A stretch of 64,000 bases of DNA from Oxytricha trifallax. Lineage: Eukaryota > Ciliophora > Spirotrichea > Sporadotrichida > Oxytrichidae. The notes under the pieces were generated by a model. That model saw nothing but the letters and a program-made list of their open reading frames with translations. It ran no database searches and was not told the DNA's origin. The stretch's first letter is position 1. The number at the start of each line of letters is the position of its first letter. The stretch spans positions 60,595 to 124,594 of the forward strand of contig ARYC01000779.1 in NCBI GenBank assembly GCA_000711775.1, in the 5' to 3' direction. The position numbers and the translations under genes were made by a program. This document shows positions 60,101 through 64,000 of the stretch, piece after piece.

Positions 60101-62520
60101 TCTGGTAAGATAGAACCAAAATAATTAAATTACATAATATTAAAACAACCATGTCAGTTGTGAAGTTACTCACAATGCAAAATCGGTCACTCACCACTTA
60201 TGCAATAGCAAAAGCCCAACATGCTGATCACTTCACTTAATCCAAAATATCATGAATGCAGTTCTGATAGATCTTGCTAATTTATAATAATCGCATAACA
60301 TAGAGCCATATCAATAAAAGCATATATAATTTAATTAATTTAATATTGCATGAGTCATAAGTCTTTGGAATTGTTTCTCCATTTGCTTTTGGTTTATAGA
60401 ATGAAGAGTCAGCTAAAAATAGTGAAGGAGCTCGCTTACTAATCAAATTTAAATTAAATAATTTAAGCCGGGTGTTGACGTCAGGGCGTCCTAGGTACCA
60501 TCAGGACGTCCCAGGGTCGTCAGGACGTCCCAGTGTCGTCAGGACATCCCGGTGTCGTCAGGACGTCCCAAGGCCCAGATGACGTCAGGACGTCCCAGGA
60601 TCGTCAGGATGTCCCAGCCTCGTCAGGACGTCCCTGGGTCGTCAAGACGTCCCAACATTTAAAAACATAGAATAATAAAATTCCAAAATCCGACCACATG
60701 ATAAAATTAATAAGTGTTCTATTGATGATAGGGTATTGTTAGAGACTAGATTCCCTTTTGTTAGGAAGTATCATTTTTACACTATTTAATTAAATATGAA
60801 AATTTGTTATGATCTATTTCTATAATCAAATTAAAATTATCTCATGATTATGTATATGGTAAAACACTTTTTTTAATAAAAGAAAATTTTGATTGAAATT
60901 TATTATTTTATTCATTTTTCTTGTATGTTATCACTTTTAATGATTATTTTTATGGAAATTAATGATTGAATCATTTAAAAATTTTTGATATTATGCACAA
61001 ATTTTTTGAAATTTTCAACGTAAATAATTTTCAAATTCAATTCAATACTTTAATTTCTTTTATATTGGGTTCTTAATTAAAATATGTTTAACCAAAAAAG
61101 TAAATTAAGTAAAATTTAAATAAAAGTATTCTTGAAATGAGTGATTTTAAGGTGATTAATAGCTTCAATCTTATAATCTCTTTGAACTAAAAGAGTATTA
61201 TAAATTGATTTAAATCGCCAAAATAAGTATTAAAATTTCTATAAATTCTTGTACCTCTTATAAAAATCTTATAGGAGGTAAACTCTCTAACGAAATGGAG
61301 AAAGTTTTAACAAAAGAGTAACAAATATCAGATTTATTTCCTTATTTTTACCAATAAGATTCCATTAAATTAGCACTATATATGTTTTAATTTAATAAGT
61401 ACTAGTACTAAATCTTTTTAAGCTTAATTGGTACATAGCTTTTATAGTACCAAAACTTAATTAGATCCAGGTTATGTTATAATGAAGTTTTTATGGAATA
61501 GTTTTAATTTAATTCAAAGCCTAGTTGGTATCATTTACTAAAATACTAAAACTATATTATTACAAAAGAATTTCAAAAAATGAAAAAATTGAGTCTCAAA
61601 GAATTATAAGAAGGAGTTTTATTAAAATTTAAATAATTTATTAATATAACTAAGCCAAAATAATGACATTTCATTTAAATTATTTTACATGATAAATATC
61701 TCCATAACAGTTATCCACATATAGTGATGATATAATATAAAAGAATAAATTCTCCGTCCTGATAATAATAAATAAAATTAAATATAACACCAAGATGAAA
61801 TTAATCAAAATGAGTCCCCTATCCCCATTACTACTCTAATCAATATAACACATATAATCAATTATGGGGTGTTGGGGTATTGATTATTTTATTAATATTC
61901 ATGAGTTGGGACGTCATGACGTTGCCTGGGACGTCCTGATCGTGTGTGGGACGCCCTGATGACCTTGGGACGTCTTGACGATCCTGGGACGCCCTGACGG
62001 AGCTGGGACGTCCTGACGTCAACACCCTTTAAGCCTTATATCCTAATCAAATGACAAAATCTAAAGATTATAACGGATAAACCAATAATAGTTTTTTATA
62101 TAAAATTTAATACTAATACCTAAAAGTGATTGGAAGTCTTCTATGGCGTAACCTTTAAACGGGTTTTCATCTGGTGGCATTTACTTAATATGTAAATTCA
62201 TTAAAAGGGCCAATAAATAATTTTGAAATGATAAAAAGATACAAATACTTTTATTGCATCCCAATCTTGCTGTTTTGAAGCAATTTTATCCACAATTTCT
62301 TTTCCAACTGTTGCTCGGGAACCGGCGCTTGCATGCTGTGTTACTGACTAAAAAAGCATATAGAATTCATAAACATTACAGCAACAAAATATATTTATTA
62401 GCTTTAAGTTTTTTTTAAATTAGTTTATTATGTTGTATAATAAAGTGAATGGCAAGTTTAATTTTTGAATTGCTGTATGGCTTTTGAATGGTTCGACTTT
62501 GCTGCATAAATTATTATTTG
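54189..62520 (-). CDS. Cathepsin B-like cysteine protease, gene split by four insertions or IES classes
   Basis: Reading right to left. A possible start near 62503 (MQQSRTIQKPYSNSKIK), then the propeptide QQDWDAIK (62256-62236) and PPDENPFKGYAIEDFQSLLG (about 62178-62120). The mature start IPKTYDSCNI lies near 60365. Next come CIHDILDQVK and SACWAFAIAQVVSDRFC (60260-60170), with the catalytic Cys; a TGA (60230-60228) occupies the first Cys of the usual CGSCW. Then CMEKTGIMSDECFPYT (to 59930), interrupted by TBE2, then AQEGPNASIEAY (55101 downward), SFKVAQGPDD, FDVFKDFFNCRRGIY, and finally RYHACKLIGWGYDWFR with the catalytic His and IIENSWGTEWGMKGLF with the Asn. Frame stop 54191-54189; the true end may lie earlier. 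Known: lysosomal or secreted papain-family endopeptidase. Confidence 0.75.
54722..54894. mobile_element. GC-rich 173-bp repeat with 16-bp terminal inverted repeats and tRNA-like B box
   Basis: GACCAGAGCCAGGTCG (54722-54737) recurs as its exact reverse complement at 54879-54894. The interior is far more GC-rich than any surrounding DNA. On the minus strand GGTTCGAACCC (54839-54829) matches the polymerase III B-box consensus in all but one position, and TGGCAGCCTG upstream on that strand loosely resembles an A box. No cloverleaf can be drawn. It lies in the cathepsin gene between coding pieces. Reading: a tRNA-derived SINE-like or foldback element; it must be lost with the surrounding IES. Confidence 0.55.
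55193..56246 (+). CDS. TBE2 42-kDa-type DDE transposase
   Basis: ATG 55193 (MRYYKNQESIYDEEYIDL), SIALLIKRSPSTVRSH (helix-turn-helix-like), EKTLKYWAHFSLDQRAIMF, KADEAVFTFNTF (first Asp), ILFVDNLSVHKTK (second Asp) and FNRIEFYWGILKGHY (Glu). Stop TGA 56244-56246. One-base breaks near 55612 and around 56118-56165 interrupt the frame, so the copy needs correction to be functional. TGG at 55475-55477 is the homologue of a TGA in TBE1. Confidence 0.88.
56250..57040 (-). CDS. TBE2 22-kDa-type protein
   Basis: Minus strand from ATG 57040-57038 (MESMNNAMKRVQAQELIQRF), clearly homologous to the TBE1 ORF in the same position and orientation; the end is not sharply defined and one or more frame changes occur. 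It converges on the transposase gene. Function unknown. Confidence 0.65.
57801..58450. repeat. Internal inverted duplication in TBE2 (arms about 57801-58075 and 58187-58450)
   Basis: The left arm, starting TTAAGAATGCTTATTTTCC, is the reverse complement of the right arm ending GGAAAATAAGCATTCTTAA, with few differences over about 260 bases and a roughly 110-base A/T-rich spacer. The right arm encodes the N-terminal part of the zinc-finger/kinase ORF (SIFDIAVKNRELTKFTAKK, ENKHSQQTLKQ). The left arm is therefore an antisense copy of that coding region. TBE1 lacks it. Confidence 0.75.
58273..59810 (+). CDS. TBE2 57-kDa-type zinc-finger / protein-kinase protein
   Basis: The frame enters within the right arm of the inverted duplication; ATG 58542 (MANKCVGDREEEKGINE) is the first clear Met after it. 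Fingers: FYELCERDFAQKSSWYRHKK (first Cys replaced by Phe-Tyr) and YDCFECHKQYSHTRDLNKHL (intact C2H2). Kinase part: DAVLLANDHVAFRLPLYEMT, ELHKLGFVHRDLKPENIMIN (intact catalytic HRD and Asn), VAIIDFNRAQRV (DFN), GTQGYYPEREDW and VIIIECDMPRNE. Stop TGA 59808-59810. Frame breaks lie near 59112 and 59540. Known for the family: every TBE carries such a protein, and its kinase substrate is unknown. Confidence 0.82.
60470..62027. mobile_element. 1558-bp element with CGTCAGGACGTCCC subterminal repeats and 8-bp target duplication TTTAAGCC
   Basis: The ends GGGTGTTGACGTCAGG and its reverse complement are flanked by TTTAAGCC at 60462-60469 and 62028-62035. Each end carries a cluster of 14-bp units of the form CGTCAGGACGTCCC (about ten in the left 170 bases, six in the right 110 bases, inverted), GC-rich against an A/T interior. 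The 8-bp duplication is typical of hAT and P superfamily insertions. No transposase ORF is visible inside. The interior contains TBE-like sequence (about 61240-61330) and a degenerate TBE end. It sits in the cathepsin gene between coding pieces. Confidence 0.8.
61790..61892. mobile_element. Degenerate TBE right terminus nested in the 1558-bp element
   Basis: ATGGGGTGTTGGGGTATTGATT (61864-61885) lines up with the TBE right end GGGGTTTTGGGGTTTTG plus an ATT target with three changes. It is preceded by TCCCCATTACTAC...ATCAA at the spacing seen in intact copies. About 550 bases upstream, 61240-61330 resembles the region after the 22-kDa ORF of TBE1 and TBE2 (CTTATAGGAGGTAAACTCTC compared with CCTATAGGAGGTCAACCTC). 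This suggests an old, internally deleted TBE. Confidence 0.45.
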
Positions 62521-62929
62521 TAGATAATTAATTAAAAGATAAAATTAGTGTTAATTAAGTTCTGTTACTTCTATTAATAGTCAAAAGCTATCATAAATTA
62601 TGTTATAGTTCCAAAAACAAAATAATAACTTTTTTCGCTCAATTTTGTTTGATTCTTTAATATTAAAATATAATTTATATTGATCAATTTAATAATAACT
62701 CATGATAATATTGATTTTAATAATGTAATAAAATGAATAAATTTGATTTTTATAAGCCAATAATTTGATTTATAAATTATTAACGAAATGAAATGTTAAT
62801 AATTCAATTATTATACTTTTCTTAAAACATTTTCAATGTTTAATTCTATGTCGTCATAGTTTTTCCATCGTAAATTATAAACTATATTTAACATCTTATT
62901 TTTCAACTGATTATTGCATATCAGTGTAA

Positions 62930-63573
62930 GAATTTTAATTTAATAAAATAGTCTAATTTACCCTTTATTTTATATGTAAATGGAATTGCTTTAAGTTTTT
63001 TTGAGTTTATATTAATAAGCAATTTTTTTTAAATTTAGAAGTGTGGTCGTAATTAGTAGTAATATTTTATAATCTCTCTTGAAGTGGGTGAATTGTATTT
63101 TCATCAAGTATTAGATTAATTTGAGGTTATAAATCATATATTTGCCTTTTAGGATCATTAATTGCATTAGTGATAGGTTTGCCTAATTTCAAAGGTTAAT
63201 TTAGAGTTTCAAGGTTTTTATTTGTTTAAATACTATAATTTTGATGCTTTTCAATAAGCTCCATTTCAAAATTTGTTATATTGTGACATTATTGGTGCTT
63301 CTAAAACATGCTCTTCAACTGATTCATCATACTCTTAAAAACTAGGAGAATTTTCAAATATTTGGGCGGTACCTGTCTCACTACCACACTTTTTATATAT
63401 GAATTTAATATTCAAAATAGTCACAGACCTGATCAAATTTGGATTGATTATCAATAATAAATTAATAAAAATGATATTTGGCAACTCTTAAGATGAGTAA
63501 AATAAAAATAAAATAGTTTTTATCATGAAATATACTTAATTTCAACTTGGATTTAAGAATAAAAGGAAGTCAT
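62930..63573 (-). CDS. Minus-strand gene, 5' part (unidentified), adjacent to TBE3
   Basis: A possible start at 63573 (MTSFYSQIQVEIK). Then after an AT-rich gap a coding piece from about 63400 to 63047: GSETGTAQIFENSPSFQEYD, EEHVLEAPIMSQY, TNFEMELIEKHQNYS, PITNAINDPKRQIYDLQPQI and DENTIHPLQERLQN, with one frame change near 63275. Further pieces towards 62930 are unclear. No domain recognised. TBE3 is inserted 55 bases upstream of the proposed ATG, so it could lie in the 5' leader or in an IES. Confidence 0.45.
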
Positions 63574-63627
63574 TTTTCAGTGGATAAAATTATAAATATT
63601 ATTTATATTTTCTTGAATGACCCAATT

Positions 63628-64000
63628 CAAAACCCCAAAACCCCTTAGTGAGGTTTATAAGTGCTTTGATTTGTAGGGTATAGTTGGGGTCTTATTGGGG
63701 TTAGTAGAGAAATTAGGCCAATTTGCAACATGAGAAATAGAAATTCGCGATATTTAGGGTCTATTTATGATGAGAAGTATTTAGATTTACTGCTTAAGCT
63801 TAGGTATGGTACGAGTATTAATATAGACTAAGCCAAACCTGTACTAAATTATGCAGCTATAGCAAAGTTATTACGCAAGAGTGCCCCAACTGTTAGGTAT
63901 CACTGCTTGCTAGCTGTTTAGGATTTTAATTATGGTTGTTGAACGCATCCTGCAAGAAAATAAAAGTTCTCTCAGGCTCATATTGACTTCCTCTGCGACT
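63628..64000 (+). mobile_element. TBE3: left end of a third telomere-bearing element (cut by window edge)
   Basis: Starts CAAAACCCCAAAACCCC after ATT (63625-63627), continues TTAGTGAGGTTTATAA and GCTTTGATTTGTAGGG, as in TBE2. It has the same orientation as TBE1 and TBE2. Only the first 373 bases are inside the window. Confidence 0.9.
63730..64000 (+). CDS. TBE3 transposase, N-terminal part
   Basis: ATG 63730 (MRNRNSRYLGSIYDEKYLDL), then NYAAIAKLLRKSAPTVRYH, matching the helix-turn-helix-like start of the TBE1 and TBE2 transposases. A frame break to TGA near 63938 is followed by more similarity in another frame. The catalytic core lies beyond the window. Confidence 0.8.

Noticed and set aside
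60480-60651. CRISPR-like array (regularly repeated GTCAGGACGTCCC)
   Set aside because: Repeats are short, spacers are only a few bases, an inverted cluster lies at the other end, and the host is a eukaryote; they are subterminal transposon repeats.

Overview
The window reads as germline (micronuclear) DNA of a hypotrichous ciliate, most likely Oxytricha trifallax or a close relative. The evidence seen directly: (i) genes are open only if TAA and TAG are read as glutamine and TGA as stop; (ii) intergenic DNA is very AT-rich and introns are short (28-71 nt, GT..AG); (iii) coding segments (MDSs) are separated by non-coding internal eliminated segments (IESs) with short direct-repeat pointers, for example AACAATAA and CCTTA; (iv) three telomere-bearing element (TBE) transposons with C4A4-type ends are present, two complete and one cut by the right window edge. 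Species assignment is inference from the TBE family and the C4A4 ends.

Layout. 1-4.3 kb: a NUFIP1-like snoRNP assembly gene and a bZIP gene. 5.6-14.6 kb: a germline-limited-looking block of eroded open frames: a GC-rich ORF, a 594-bp foldback element, a dead Tc1/mariner-like transposase, a chromodomain plus cysteine-protease-like ORF and a second GC-rich ORF. 14.8-18.2 kb: the CST telomere-capping subunit STN1, split by IESs and by a 636-bp foldback element at its last codon. 18.4-21.3 kb (minus): a kinesin. 21.5-25.4 kb: coiled-coil proteins. 25.5-26.0 kb: an uninterrupted two-TM protein. 26.8-29.4 kb: a RING/B-box protein, followed by a possibly inverted segment. 30.5-35.1 kb: two low-complexity or coiled-coil genes. 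35.3-38.6 kb: a RING/B-box/TLDc protein. 38.8-43.5 kb: a tandem pair of paralogues. 44.2-53.3 kb: a PHD-finger gene interrupted by TBE1. 54.2-62.5 kb (minus): a cathepsin B-like protease gene that holds a tRNA-like repeat, TBE2 and a 1.56-kb element with 8-bp target duplications. 62.9-64.0 kb: part of another minus-strand gene and the left end of TBE3.

How the parts work together. The host genes are ordinary somatic functions (telomere capping, snoRNP assembly, transcription, motors, ubiquitin ligases, protease). The unusual aspect is that several can only be expressed after exact removal of DNA during macronuclear development. In four genes (STN1, PHD, cathepsin, paralogue B) and one eroded ORF, removing a mobile element down to one target-site copy rejoins an open frame or restores a stop. 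Each complete TBE carries the usual three ORFs: a DD34E transposase, a 22-kDa-type protein on the opposite strand and a zinc-finger/protein-kinase protein.

Limits. Several frames need one-base corrections, mostly in homopolymers, and in-frame TGA codons occur in otherwise good frames. These may be assembly errors, unrecognised tiny IESs, erosion, or (less likely) TGA recoding. Exon, MDS and IES borders are approximate unless a pointer is named.
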